DNA from: Paucibacter aquatile
GTDB taxonomy: Bacteria; Pseudomonadota; Gammaproteobacteria; Burkholderiales; Burkholderiaceae_C
NCBI RefSeq assembly: GCF_002885975.1
Contig: NZ_POSP01000003.1
Span: 2,356,001 to 2,420,000 of the forward strand
Direction of reading: 5' to 3'
Length of the DNA stretch: 64,000 bases
Positions 8,621-17,456 of the stretch are shown one piece after another. Below the pieces are notes generated by a model. It was given only the letters and a program-made list of their open reading frames with translations, had not been told where the DNA came from and ran no database searches. Positions within the stretch are counted from its first letter, which is position 1, and the number at the start of each line of letters is the position of its first letter. Both the position numbers and the translations under genes were made by a program.

Positions 8621-9610
8621 TCAGGCCAGGCCGCGCGTTTGCGCCATCAAGCGCGTCAGGCCCAGCATGCCATCGGTGAAGGGCGTGGGCAGCTGCAGGT
8701 GGCGGCCGATCTCGCTGACGGCGCCGACCAGCGCATCCAGCTCCAGCGGGCGGCCCGCTTCCACATCCTGCAGCATCGAGGTCTTGAAAGCGCCCAGTTT
8801 GCGCGTCACGGCATGGCGCTGCTCGGGCGTCTGCTCGACGGCGCAGCCGATGCGCGCGCCGATGGCGGCGGCCTCCAACATCACATTCGTCACAAAGCCA
8901 CGCACCAGCTCGTCGTCGAGGATGCGGTCGCAGGTGGCGCCGGTCAGGGCCGAGATCGGGTTCATGGTCACATTGCCCCAGAGCTTGAACCAGATGTCGC
9001 GCTGGATGCGCTCGGACACCGTGGCGTTGAAGCCCGCGCGGCACAGCAGCGCCGCCAACTCGCTGATGTGCGCCGGCTGGCCGCCGGCCGGGTCACCGAG
9101 GATGAGCCCCGTGCCCATCACATGCTTGACCAGGCCGGGCTCGGGCGTGGCACAGCTCGCGTGCACCACGCAGCCGATCACGCGATCGGCCGGGATCAGG
9201 CCGGCCACCACACCGCCGGGGTCCACCGATTCCAGGCGCAAGCCCTCCGCCTCGCCGGGCAGGCCTTGGAAGAACCACCAGGGCACGCCGTTCATGGCCA
9301 CCAGCACGCGCGTCTGCGGGCCCAGCAAGGCCTTCACCGCGGGCGCCACGCTGGCCAGGGCCGGGCCTTTGACGGCCAGCACGATCAGGTCGGGCTGGCA
9401 CAGTTCCTCAGGCTTGTCGCTGGCGCGCAGCGGCACCTGGATGCGCTCGCCGCTGATCAGGTCCATGCGCAGGCCACCGTGCTGACGCAGGGCGGCCAGG
9501 GTGGCGCCGCGGGCCAGGGCGCTGAGTTCGACCTCGGCACCCAGATGTTGCCCCACATGGCCGGCGAACCAGCCTCCGATGGCGCCCGCGCCGACGATGC
9601 AAATCTTCAT
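8621..9610 (-). CDS. 2-dehydropantoate 2-reductase family oxidoreductase (PanE/ApbA-like)
   Basis: A 329-residue NADPH-dependent reductase of the ketopantoate reductase family, which acts in coenzyme A synthesis. It begins with the Rossmann motif IVGAGAIGGW; the family's mid-region is seen in LVAMNGVPWWF, KLWGNVTMNPISALTGA (the Lys and Asn positions of the active site) and ELDALVGAVSEIG near the C-terminus. The true panE may lie elsewhere: family members of this length also act on other 2-oxo acids, so no symbol is given. ATG 9610 is used; a TTG two codons upstream is the alternative. Confidence 0.85.
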   Translation of the reverse strand: MKICIVGAGAIGGWFAGHVGQHLGAEVELSALARGATLAALRQHGGLRMDLISGERIQVPLRASDKPEELCQPDLIVLAVKGPALASVAPAVKALLGPQTRVLVAMNGVPWWFFQGLPGEAEGLRLESVDPGGVVAGLIPADRVIGCVVHASCATPEPGLVKHVMGTGLILGDPAGGQPAHISELAALLCRAGFNATVSERIQRDIWFKLWGNVTMNPISALTGATCDRILDDELVRGFVTNVMLEAAAIGARIGCAVEQTPEQRHAVTRKLGAFKTSMLQDVEAGRPLELDALVGAVSEIGRHLQLPTPFTDGMLGLTRLMAQTRGLA

Positions 9611-9710
9611 AGACAAATCTCAAACCACCCAGCGAGGGCGGTACAGCAATCACAACGTGGGCAGTCTCGCACAGGGGCGGCGCCGGATTCCTGCGTGGCG
9701 CCGCCCGGGT

Positions 9711-10286
9711 TCAGCGGGCCTGCAGGGCGCGCCAGCGCCGCTCCTGCACGGCGATGGTGATGAGGTAGACCGCCACCACCACGGCCGGAATCGCCACGAA
9801 GCGTTGAGCCGGGAAGGCGTACCAGGCGCCCACGCAGAGCAGGGCCCGGGCGATGGCGTGGAAGGCACCGATCCAGTGCTGGATGATCCAGCCGTAGGGC
9901 AGCCACATCAGGCCGGCCAGCACGCCGAAGCTCAAAGGCAGGGATTCGTGGTTCTGCGAGGCCCAGGGCAGGGCGATGGTGAAGACCAGCAGGCTCATCA
10001 GCATGCCGGCCATGAAGAGGCGATCGAACTCGTTCCTGGGCCGGCCTTTGGCGAAAAAGTTCTCGCCGGTCAGACGCGACAGCCCCATGCCCAGATAGAA
10101 GATCGAGCCGGTTGCGATGTAGAGCGTCACCACCGCCTGAAACGGCGTGCCCAGAGCGCCGACCAGGCCGATCAGGCCCCAAGCCAGGGTGCCAGCCAGC
10201 GGCATGGCCAGGCCGCGGCGGTGGCTGAACTCCTCGCGCTGGGTCTCCAGGCTGCGCTGCTCGGTGAGGGGGCTGTGAACGGTCAT
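9711..10286 (-). CDS. small integral membrane protein (DUF7010-like)
   Basis: A 191-residue protein with about six hydrophobic helices and short loops. It begins with a charged cytoplasmic segment (EEFSHRRG) followed by LAMPLAGTLAWGLIGLVGAL and YIATGSIFYLGMGLSRLTGE, which resembles an uncharacterised membrane family (DUF7010, from memory). No catalytic or transport motif is recognised. ATG 10286 has AAGGAAG about 5 bases upstream. It is divergent from the CoA-transferase gene, with about 200 bp between. Confidence 0.72.
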   Translation of the reverse strand: MTVHSPLTEQRSLETQREEFSHRRGLAMPLAGTLAWGLIGLVGALGTPFQAVVTLYIATGSIFYLGMGLSRLTGENFFAKGRPRNEFDRLFMAGMLMSLLVFTIALPWASQNHESLPLSFGVLAGLMWLPYGWIIQHWIGAFHAIARALLCVGAWYAFPAQRFVAIPAVVVAVYLITIAVQERRWRALQAR

Positions 10287-10492
10287 GGCGTCTTCCTTGC
10301 TTGACGGGATCGTTGATGGCGCCATGGTGCCGGCCGAGGTGAAGCGCTGTGGCAATGAGGCGACGAATCGACAGCTGCCGGGATGCGAAGACCGGGAGAG
10401 CGATGAAGGGTGGCCCGGCTTGCGACAATGTGGGCCCCCTGTCCAACGCTCCGCAGCCCCCGTTGGCCCTGCCGGGCTCGCCGGGCTCGCCG

Positions 10493-11734
10493 ATGATGTC
10501 GATGAATGAGTCTTCTGTGTCTGATGCGCCGCGCCTGCCATTGAGCGGCCTGCGCGTGATCGAGTTCACCCACATGGTCATGGGCCCGACCTGCGGCATG
10601 GTGCTGGCGGACCTGGGGGCCGAGGTGATCAAGGTCGAGCCTCTGGCCGGTGACAGCACGCGCCAGCTGCTCGGCTCGGGCGCTGGCTTCTACCCGCTGT
10701 TCAATCGCAACAAGCTCAGCCTCAGCCTGGACGTGAAAGACCCGCGCGGGCTGGAGATCGTGCTCAAGCTGGTGGCTGGCGCTGATGTCTTCAGCGAGAA
10801 CTTCAAGAGCGGCACCATGGAGCGCCTGGGCCTGGGCTATGAGGCCTTGAGCAGCCTGAACGAGCGCTTGATCTATGTCTCGCACAAAGGCTTTCTGCCC
10901 GGGCCCTACGAGCACCGCACGGCGCTCGACGAGGTGGTGCAGATGATGGGCGGCCTGGCCTATATGACCGGCCGCCCCGGCGACCCGCTGCGTGCCGGCA
11001 GCAGCGTCAACGACATCATGGGCGGCATGTTCGGCGCCATCGGTGCCCTGGCCGCCTTGCAGCAGCGCCACCAGACCGGGCGTGGCCAGCAGGTGCAGTC
11101 CAGCCTGTTCGAGAACAACATCTTCCTGGTCGCCCAGCACATGATGCAGTTCGCGGTCACCGGCAAGCCGGCGGCGCCCATGCCCGAACGCATCTCGCCC
11201 TGGGGCATTTACGACGTCTTCACCGTGGCCGGTGGCGAACAGATCTTTCTGGCCGTGGTGGGCGACACGCAATGGGCCACCTTCTGCCAGGCATTTGACT
11301 TTGCTGATCTGCAGATGGATGAGCGCCTGCTGACGAACAATCTGCGCGTGCTGGCGCGCGAGTGGCTGATCCCCGAGCTGCGCCACCGCCTGCTGCCGCG
11401 CGCGGCCGCAGAGATCGCCGCCGTGTTCGAGGCCGCCGGCCTGCCCTTTGCTCCCATCACCCGGCCCGAGCAGCTGATGGACGACCCGCATCTGCTGGCC
11501 ACCGGTGGCCTGGCCCCCATGACCCTGCCCGACGGCCGCGCCACCCGCGTGCCCCTGCTGCCCCTGAGCCTGGACGGCGAGCGCCTGGGCCTGCGCCGCG
11601 ACCCGCCGCGCCTGGGTCAGCACAGCCGCGCGCTGCTGCGCGAGCTGGGCTATGCCGATGCGGCCATCGAAACCCTGGTCAGGGAGGGCGTGCTGGGCGT
11701 GCAGGGCGAGGCGGCACCGGCCGATTTGGGATGA
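10493..11734 (+). CDS. family III CoA-transferase (CaiB/BaiF)
   Basis: A 413-residue enzyme that would move coenzyme A between carboxylic acids through an enzyme-linked anhydride at a single Asp. The family signature starts LSGLRVIEFTHMVMGPTCG, followed by DLGAEVIKVEPLAGDSTR; the catalytic Asp is Asp146 in RTALDEVVQMMGGLAY. The glycine-rich NDIMGGMFGAIGALAAL and the C-terminal LGQHSRALLRELGY end are typical. Substrates cannot be told. Possible starts are ATG 10493, 10496 and 10502, close together; longer forms would be Pro-rich and are unlikely. It stands alone between divergent and downstream regulatory genes. Confidence 0.88.
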   Translation: MMSMNESSVSDAPRLPLSGLRVIEFTHMVMGPTCGMVLADLGAEVIKVEPLAGDSTRQLLGSGAGFYPLFNRNKLSLSLDVKDPRGLEIVLKLVAGADVFSENFKSGTMERLGLGYEALSSLNERLIYVSHKGFLPGPYEHRTALDEVVQMMGGLAYMTGRPGDPLRAGSSVNDIMGGMFGAIGALAALQQRHQTGRGQQVQSSLFENNIFLVAQHMMQFAVTGKPAAPMPERISPWGIYDVFTVAGGEQIFLAVVGDTQWATFCQAFDFADLQMDERLLTNNLRVLAREWLIPELRHRLLPRAAAEIAAVFEAAGLPFAPITRPEQLMDDPHLLATGGLAPMTLPDGRATRVPLLPLSLDGERLGLRRDPPRLGQHSRALLRELGYADAAIETLVREGVLGVQGEAAPADLG

Positions 11735-11806
11735 CTTGCGCCTGGCTTGGGGTGAACCGACCCGCGTTGCGGTGAAGCCTGGCGTCGGCTGCGGTAAGGT
11801 GCGGCC

Positions 11807-12913
11807 ATGGAGAACTCGATGAGGCCAGCGCCTCCATTCATGGCCGCTTCGGCCGCAGCCCGGCAGCGCTTCAGCTGGGGCTTTGCCGCGGTGATGCTGG
11901 CCGTGGGCCTGCTGCACAGCATGTCCGAGCTGCAGCAATACCGGGCCGGCGGAGGCCAACATCCCTGGGAGCCCTTTCTCTGGGAGCTCAGCTCCACCTT
12001 GCTGACCGCCCTGCTGGCGCCCTTGATCTATCGCCTGCACGCGCGCAGCCGGCGGCAGCAGGGCTGGTTGCCAAGCCTGGGACTGCATCTGGCCGGTGCG
12101 CTGGGCTACACCTTGCTGCATGTGACGGGCATGTTCGGCCTGCGCTTTGCCGTCTATGCCGTCGCAGGTGTGAGTTATGAGCCCGGCCATCCGGCGGACA
12201 TCTTGCTTTATGAGGCCGGCAAGGACCTCGTCAGCTATGGCTTCATCGTCGGCCTCTGCCATGGCCTGCAGCTGCACGAAGCCAGTCGCCAGCGCGAGCA
12301 AGACCTGCTGCGCCTGCAGACCGAGCTGGCCGAAGCCCGCCTGAACCGCCTGGCCGAGCAGATCCAGCCGCACTTTTTGTTCAACACCTTGAACCTGATT
12401 TCCTCGGTGATGTACGAGGATGTGCCGCGCGCCGACCGCATCGTCTGCGATCTGGCCACCTTGTTGCGCCAGGCCCTGACGGCGCAGGAGAACAGCCGCC
12501 ACACCCTGGCCGCCGAGCTGGCCCTGGTGCGGCCCTATCTGGCCATCATGCAAGCCCGCTTCGGCGAACGCCTGCAGGTGCAGGTGGATGTGGAGGAGGC
12601 CGCCAGCGTCTGCCTCCTGCCCAGCTTGCTCTTGATCGCACCGGTGGAAAACGCCATCACCCACGATGTGGCGCACAGTGCGGGCCTGGTGCAGGTGCGC
12701 GTGAGCGCGGCAGTGCGAGAGGGTCGGCTGTGCCTGCAGGTGGCCAACAGCGGGCGCGCGCCGGAACGCAGCGAACGCCCGGGCTCGGTGGGCCTGAGCA
12801 ACACCCGCGAGCGCCTGCGCGTGCTTTACGGCGATGCGGCCCGGGTGCGCCTCAGCGCCGATGGTGCCGGTGGCAGCTTGCTGGAGATCGAATTGCCGGA
12901 GCAGCGCGCATGA
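11807..12913 (+). CDS. LytS/YehU-type membrane sensor histidine kinase
   Basis: A 368-residue kinase of the His_kinase (LytS) family. Residues 20-160 hold about four membrane helices without a recognised sensor domain. A short coiled coil leads into the phospho-acceptor box EQIQPHFLFNTLN with His189, followed by an HATPase domain. The N-box reads VENAITHDVAHSAG, a departure from the more usual VENAIKHG, though the catalytic Asn is kept; SVGLSNTRERLRVLYG is the G2-box equivalent. The stop overlaps the ATG of the LytTR regulator by four bases (ATGA), so the two form a coupled two-component pair. The signal sensed is unknown. Confidence 0.9.
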   Translation: MENSMRPAPPFMAASAAARQRFSWGFAAVMLAVGLLHSMSELQQYRAGGGQHPWEPFLWELSSTLLTALLAPLIYRLHARSRRQQGWLPSLGLHLAGALGYTLLHVTGMFGLRFAVYAVAGVSYEPGHPADILLYEAGKDLVSYGFIVGLCHGLQLHEASRQREQDLLRLQTELAEARLNRLAEQIQPHFLFNTLNLISSVMYEDVPRADRIVCDLATLLRQALTAQENSRHTLAAELALVRPYLAIMQARFGERLQVQVDVEEAASVCLLPSLLLIAPVENAITHDVAHSAGLVQVRVSAAVREGRLCLQVANSGRAPERSERPGSVGLSNTRERLRVLYGDAARVRLSADGAGGSLLEIELPEQRA

Positions 12914-13692
12914 ACGAGGGGATGGAACCGCGGCCGGACGCCGCGCCGCTGCGCGTCTTGATCGTGGACGACGAACCACCGGCCCGCGCCAAGCTGCGCC
13001 GCCTGCTGAGCAGCCAGCCCGGCGTCGACCTGCTGGCCGAGGAGGCCGGCGATGCCGAGCAGGCGCTGCAGTTGGTGCACAGCCATCGTCCCGATGCCCT
13101 GTTCCTGGACATCCAGATGCCGGGGCAGAGCGGGCTGGAGCTGGCTTTGGCCTTGCCCGAGGACACACTCTGTGTGTTCTGCACCGCTTTTGACCAGCAT
13201 GCTGTGCGCGCCTTTGATCTGCATGCGGTGGACTATCTGCTCAAGCCCTTCACGCCCGAGCGTCTCGCGGAAAGCGTGCAGCGCCTGCGGCAGCGGCGCA
13301 CAGCGCTGGCGCCCAAACCCGCTGAAACTCAGCGTCAGGGCTGGCTCAGTGCCTTGCAGCAGATCCAGCCGGTGCCCGGCCACTGGCTGGTGCCGCAGCG
13401 CGGAGGCGGCCTCTTCAAGCTGCCGCTGGCTGAGATCGAATGGGTGGCCGCGGCTGACAACTACATCGAGCTGCACGCGCCGCCGGCCTGCCATCTGGAC
13501 CGCTGCACCCTGGCAGACTTCCTGGCCCACGCCAGCGTGCAAGGCCGCTTTGTGCGTGTGCATCGCAGCCATGCCATCAACCCGGCCCATGTCCAGGGCC
13601 TGAGTGCCCTGCCACGCGGCGAGGCCGAGCTGCAGATGCGCTCGGGTGCAAGGCTGCGGGTCTCGCGCAGCCACAGGGCCCAGCTGGGCTGA
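12910..13692 (+). CDS. LytTR-family response regulator
   Basis: A 260-residue transcription regulator. The receiver domain (about 15-130) has the acidic pair in VDDE, the phospho-acceptor Asp67 in LFLDIQMPG and the Lys in LLKPFTPE. A LytTR DNA-binding domain follows (about 155-258), with IEWVAAADNYIELH, FVRVHRSHAIN and LRVSRSHRAQL, the usual signature blocks. It is coupled to the LytS-type kinase just upstream, its evident partner. Proteins of this group bind direct repeats in promoters of a few target genes; the targets here are not known. Confidence 0.92.
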   Translation: MNEGMEPRPDAAPLRVLIVDDEPPARAKLRRLLSSQPGVDLLAEEAGDAEQALQLVHSHRPDALFLDIQMPGQSGLELALALPEDTLCVFCTAFDQHAVRAFDLHAVDYLLKPFTPERLAESVQRLRQRRTALAPKPAETQRQGWLSALQQIQPVPGHWLVPQRGGGLFKLPLAEIEWVAAADNYIELHAPPACHLDRCTLADFLAHASVQGRFVRVHRSHAINPAHVQGLSALPRGEAELQMRSGARLRVSRSHRAQLG

Positions 13693-13873
13693 GGGTGCCG
13701 CCTCGAAGCCGCGAAGAAAAACGCGCCGAAGTGTCAGAAATTGCAAGCAAAAAAGGCTGGCGGCAGGGCTTCAAGCGCCTGTTTTCGGGGCTTGTGGCGA
13801 GCAGGCCCTCGGACGCAACGATAATCGCGCTCCCCGCAAAGGGATTTTCTTTTCCGTACCCACTGGATATCTG

Positions 13874-14155
13874 ATGAACAAAAGTGAACTGATCGAAAGC
13901 ATCGCCACCAAGGCTGGCGTGACCCGCGCCGTCGCCACGTCGACGCTGGACGCCACCCTGGCCTCGATCACCGAAGCCCTGGTTGCCGGCGACACCGTGG
14001 CCATCCTCGGCTTCGGCAACTTCAAGGTCAGCGAGCGCGCTGCCCGCACCGGCAAGAACCCCGCCACCGGCGAAGCCCTGGAAATCGCGGCCGCCACCGT
14101 GCCCAAGTTCACCCCGGGCAAGGCGCTCAAAGACGCTGTGAACGTCAAGAAGTAA
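13874..14155 (+). CDS. HU-family DNA-binding protein
   Basis: A 93-residue histone-like protein that binds and bends DNA as a dimer. The full family pattern is present: MNKSELIESIATKAG at the start, the core GFGNFKV, and the DNA-arm region RTGKNPATGEALEIAA followed by VPKFTPGKALKDAVN. A good -10 element (GATAAT, 13820-13825) lies about 50 bp upstream of the ATG. A strong intrinsic terminator follows at 14207-14245, so it is probably a single-gene unit. Whether it is the main HU or a paralogue cannot be decided here. Confidence 0.95.
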   Translation: MNKSELIESIATKAGVTRAVATSTLDATLASITEALVAGDTVAILGFGNFKVSERAARTGKNPATGEALEIAAATVPKFTPGKALKDAVNVKK

Positions 14156-14206
14156 GCAAGAAGCCAATGCGCTGGGGCCAGCTTCGGCCGGCTCCGACGA
14201 AAAGAC

Positions 14207-14245
14207 AAGGGCGCTCGTCATCGGACGGCGCCCTTTCTCTTTTTT
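14207..14245 (+). terminator. intrinsic terminator of the HU gene
   Basis: AAGGGCGC (14207-14214) pairs with GCGCCCTT (14228-14235) around a 13-base loop, followed by a pyrimidine tract ending in six T (14240-14245). It is 52 bp past the HU stop codon. Confidence 0.85.
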
Positions 14246-14283
14246 CCTGCATTCAGTAGCTGCTTTCGACAGGCCACGCGCGT

Positions 14284-14847
14284 TCAGAGCGAGCGCGCTT
14301 CCCGAAAGCCGTAAAAGCTGGCCAGCACCCGCGTCGGGAACTGGATGATGGCTTCGTTGTAGGCGCCCACCGCCTGGTTGAAGACCTGGCGGGTGAAGGA
14401 ACGTTGGCGCTCGATCATCTTGAGTTCGTCCACCTGGGCGAACAGTTCGGGGTGCTCGCGCAGCTCGGCGTGGTGTTCCAGCATGGACATCAGCCGCGTC
14501 AAAGCTGCGGCATGCACGGCACTGGCCACACCCAGGCTGGCGACCGGGTCACCGGCATAGGGCCGGGCGCGCACAGCCTGCAAGGCGGTTTGCACCTCCT
14601 GCTGGGCAGCATCCAGGGCGTCGAAGGTGGCCTGCTCATTGGGCAGTAGCGGGCGCAGCACAGCGAGCAATTCGGCGCAGACGCTGGCACGCGCGCTCAT
14701 ATGGGTGTCCAGCTGAGCAAAGGCCACCGCGATCGCGTTGCGCAAGCTCATGACCCGGTTGTAGGCGCCAATGGCCCAGAACAACAGCATGGCGGCCAGC
14801 CCCCAGCCGGCCCAACCCCAACTCCAGCCCGTGTCGGTCGGCTCCAT
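14284..14847 (-). CDS. LemA-family membrane protein
   Basis: A 187-residue protein with one N-terminal membrane helix (about 10-28) and a long helical domain. The family signature is seen at both ends: AYNRVMSLRNAIAVAFAQLD just after the membrane helix and VGAYNEAIIQFPTRVLASFYGF at the C-terminus. The role of LemA proteins is not well defined. It begins 2 bp after the stop of queC on the same strand, so the two are probably one transcript; no functional link is known to me. Confidence 0.85.
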   Translation of the reverse strand: MEPTDTGWSWGWAGWGLAAMLLFWAIGAYNRVMSLRNAIAVAFAQLDTHMSARASVCAELLAVLRPLLPNEQATFDALDAAQQEVQTALQAVRARPYAGDPVASLGVASAVHAAALTRLMSMLEHHAELREHPELFAQVDELKMIERQRSFTRQVFNQAVGAYNEAIIQFPTRVLASFYGFREARSL

Positions 14848-14849
14848 GT

Positions 14850-15587
14850 TCAGGCTCCGGCCTTCAAGGCAAGAAACTCATCATGCCCGCGCGCGCGCAG
14901 CTCGCAGGCCGGGCAGCTGCCGCAGCCATAACCCCAGGCGTGGCGCTGGCTGCGCTCGCCCAGGTAGCAGGTGTGGGTGTGCTCGACCACCAACTCGTTC
15001 AGTGCAGCGCCGCCCAGCGATTCGGTCAGGGCCCAGGTCTGGGCCTTGGTGATGAACATCAACGGGGTTTCCAGCGTCATCGGCGTGTCCAGGCCCAGGC
15101 TCAGGGCCACCTGCAAGGCCTTGAGCGTGTTGTCGCGGCAGTCGGGGTAGCCCGAGTAATCGGTCTCGCACATGCCGCCGACCAGCACCGAGGCACCGCG
15201 GCGGTAGGCCAGGGTGGCGGCGAAGGTCAGGAAGAGCAGGTTGCGGCCCGGCACAAAGGTGTTGGGCAATCCATTCGCCTGCATCTCGATCGCGCGATCC
15301 TCGGTCAGCGCGGTACTGGAGATCTGGCTCAGCAGGCTCAGGTCCAGCACATGGTCTTCGCCCAGCTTGGCGGCCCAGGCCGGGAACTGCGCGGCCAGCT
15401 CGCGGCGCACGGTCTGGCGGCATTCCAGCTCGACCCGGTGGCGCTGGCCATAGTCAAAGCCCAAAGTCTCGACCGCGGCATAGCGATTCAGGGCCCAGGC
15501 CAGGCAGGCGGTGGAATCCTGGCCGCCGGAGAACAGGACCAGGGCTTTGCGTTCGGTGTGCGCTTGGGGCGGCGTCGGGAGGTTCAT
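14850..15587 (-). CDS. queC: 7-cyano-7-deazaguanine synthase QueC
   Basis: Makes preQ0 from 7-carboxy-7-deazaguanine, ammonia and ATP in the queuosine pathway for tRNA. The 245-residue protein has the PP-loop ATP motif SGGQDST (residues 20-26) and the zinc-binding Cys cluster at Cys207, Cys222, Cys225 and Cys228 (CGSCPAC). GMCETDYSGYPDCR is also typical of the family. ATG 15587 begins a standard-length protein; longer in-frame extensions are not conserved in character. No other queuosine genes (queD, queE, queF) lie in the window. Confidence 0.95.
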   Translation of the reverse strand: MNLPTPPQAHTERKALVLFSGGQDSTACLAWALNRYAAVETLGFDYGQRHRVELECRQTVRRELAAQFPAWAAKLGEDHVLDLSLLSQISSTALTEDRAIEMQANGLPNTFVPGRNLLFLTFAATLAYRRGASVLVGGMCETDYSGYPDCRDNTLKALQVALSLGLDTPMTLETPLMFITKAQTWALTESLGGAALNELVVEHTHTCYLGERSQRHAWGYGCGSCPACELRARGHDEFLALKAGA

Positions 15588-15728
15588 GCGTGACAACTCG
15601 GAAAGCGCCGCACGGTGGCGGCAAACAATGCCCACCAGTGTGCCAGGGTCGCCCCGCGCCAGGAAACGGCCCGACATCGCCCCCCCCGCGCTAAGCTCGC
15701 AGCTACACGCACTCCTGGACAAGCGCTC

Positions 15729-17327
15729 ATGAAAACCTCCATTGCCTCACGCCTGCTTGGCGTTCTGCTGCCCTATGCCATTGCGGCGCAGGCGGCACCC
15801 GCATCGGCGCCCATCAGCCAGGTTCTGGTCTACCCGGGCGGCGCCACGGTGCAGCGCACGGCCAACGTGGCCGCCGGCGCGCGCGAGCTCGTGATTCACT
15901 GCCTGCCCGCCCGCTTCGAGGCGGACTCCTTGCAAGTGCAAGCCGATGCCGGCATCCAAATTGGCGAGATCAGCATCCAGACATTGGATCGTGTTCGCGT
16001 TCCCGAGTGCCACAGCAGCCCGCTGGACACCCGCATTCGAGAACTGGAGGACCAGCGCGCCAGCATCAACGCCGAAAGCGAAGCGCAGGACTTGGCCCTT
16101 GGCTTTCTCAAGAGCTACGGTGGGGCGGGTGACGGCAAGTCTGCACCAGCACCGATCACCAGTACCTTGGAGGCCCTCAAGCGTGGCGGCCAGGAAACTT
16201 GGCTGCGCAAACATCAGCTCGCGCGACGCCTACAGGACCTCGACGAAAAGCTGAGCCCTCTGCAAGCAGAGCGCGACCGTCTGATTCAAGCGAACCCGCA
16301 GCTGCGCAGCGTGCGCATCAACCTGGCGGCCGCCCGCGCCGGCGAGCTGCGCCTGAGCTACCGCCTCAATCAAGCGGGCTGGATCCCCATCTACCGCGCT
16401 CATCTCGACACCCAGGGGCAGCAGCTGCGCCTGGAGCGTCTGGCCCAGGTGGCGCAGACCAGCGGTGAGGATTGGAGTGGCGTGCAATTGCGCCTGAGCA
16501 CCAGCACGCCGCGCAGCCAGAGCGGCCTGCCCCCGCCCTACCCCTGGACCCTGGACATCCTGCCGCCGATCGCCGCTCAGGAGCTTCAACTAACTGGTTC
16601 TCGCATGGCCGCGCCGCTCATGGCAGCGCCCGCGCCGGCCTTCAAATCGAATCGGAGCGCGGATGAAGCCCCAGCCCTTCCCAGCTTCGACATCAGCACT
16701 CAGCAGGGCGAGTACGCCGCGGAGTTCGAGGTTCCGGGGCGCGTCTCCATCAGCAGCGACGGCCAGCGCGTCAGCTTCGCACTCGGCAGCGAAAAGATGA
16801 CAGCCCAGGTGTTCGCTCGCGTGCAGCCCCAGCAAGACCGCCAGGCCTATCTGCTGGCCGAGCTGAACCACCCCAGCGGCAGCTGGCCGGCCGGCGCGCT
16901 GCAGCTCTTCCGCGACGGGGCCTTCATCGGCAACAGCCAGCTGCAGCTGGGCAGCGAGGAAAAGCTGGAGCTCTTCTTCGGCCGCGACGAGCTGCTGCGC
17001 GTGGCGGTGGAGCCGCCGCAGAAAGACGGGGCGGAGCGCGGCTTCATCGGCAGCCGCAACGAGCAGAAGATCCGCCGCGCCTACCTGGTCGAGAACCTGC
17101 ACCGCCAGCCCATCCAGCTACAGCTGATCGAGCCCTCGCCCGTGGCCCAGCATGAGGACATCAAGGTGCAAACCCAGTTCAACCCGCAGCCGAGCCAGCA
17201 GCGCTGGAAACAGCTGCCCGGCGTGGTCGCGTGGCAGCTGCAATTGGCGCCTGGCCAGAGCCAGCGCTTCACGGCCGAGTATCTGATCAGCACACCCAAG
17301 GACGCGCGGGTGAGCGGATTGCGCTGA
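15729..17327 (+). CDS. secreted DUF4139/DUF4140 domain protein
   Basis: A 532-residue exported protein of the DUF4139 family (called mucoidy-inhibitor-A-like in some annotations; role not established). A signal peptide (1-20, ending AIAAQA) is followed by an N-terminal DUF4140-type segment (VLVYPGGATVQRTANV), a helical region with coiled-coil tendency (about 95-195) and a beta-rich C-terminal domain containing LRLSYRLNQAGWIPIYRA and EDWSGVQLRLSTSTPR. It lies 142 bp from the divergent queC. ATG 15729 starts the signal peptide. Confidence 0.83.
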   Translation: MKTSIASRLLGVLLPYAIAAQAAPASAPISQVLVYPGGATVQRTANVAAGARELVIHCLPARFEADSLQVQADAGIQIGEISIQTLDRVRVPECHSSPLDTRIRELEDQRASINAESEAQDLALGFLKSYGGAGDGKSAPAPITSTLEALKRGGQETWLRKHQLARRLQDLDEKLSPLQAERDRLIQANPQLRSVRINLAAARAGELRLSYRLNQAGWIPIYRAHLDTQGQQLRLERLAQVAQTSGEDWSGVQLRLSTSTPRSQSGLPPPYPWTLDILPPIAAQELQLTGSRMAAPLMAAPAPAFKSNRSADEAPALPSFDISTQQGEYAAEFEVPGRVSISSDGQRVSFALGSEKMTAQVFARVQPQQDRQAYLLAELNHPSGSWPAGALQLFRDGAFIGNSQLQLGSEEKLELFFGRDELLRVAVEPPQKDGAERGFIGSRNEQKIRRAYLVENLHRQPIQLQLIEPSPVAQHEDIKVQTQFNPQPSQQRWKQLPGVVAWQLQLAPGQSQRFTAEYLISTPKDARVSGLR

Positions 17328-17456
17328 ATCACGAGGCCAGACCCGAGGCAAAAGTGAAGAATCCCTCATACGCGGGGCGGCTAGGGTAACTGCGAGTGAC
17401 AGCGGCAATTCGCTCCGGAGACACTCGCTCGTATCAAAGTCCGGGGGGAGGAACCC

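Noticed and set aside
6870..9485. An 871-codon plus-strand frame
   Set aside because: It is antisense to the chemoreceptor and the ketopantoate-reductase-like gene, both well supported. No domain is seen in its translation.
10283..13168. A 961-codon minus-strand frame
   Set aside because: Antisense to the CoA-transferase and the LytS-type kinase, with a low-complexity Gln/Ala/His-rich translation.
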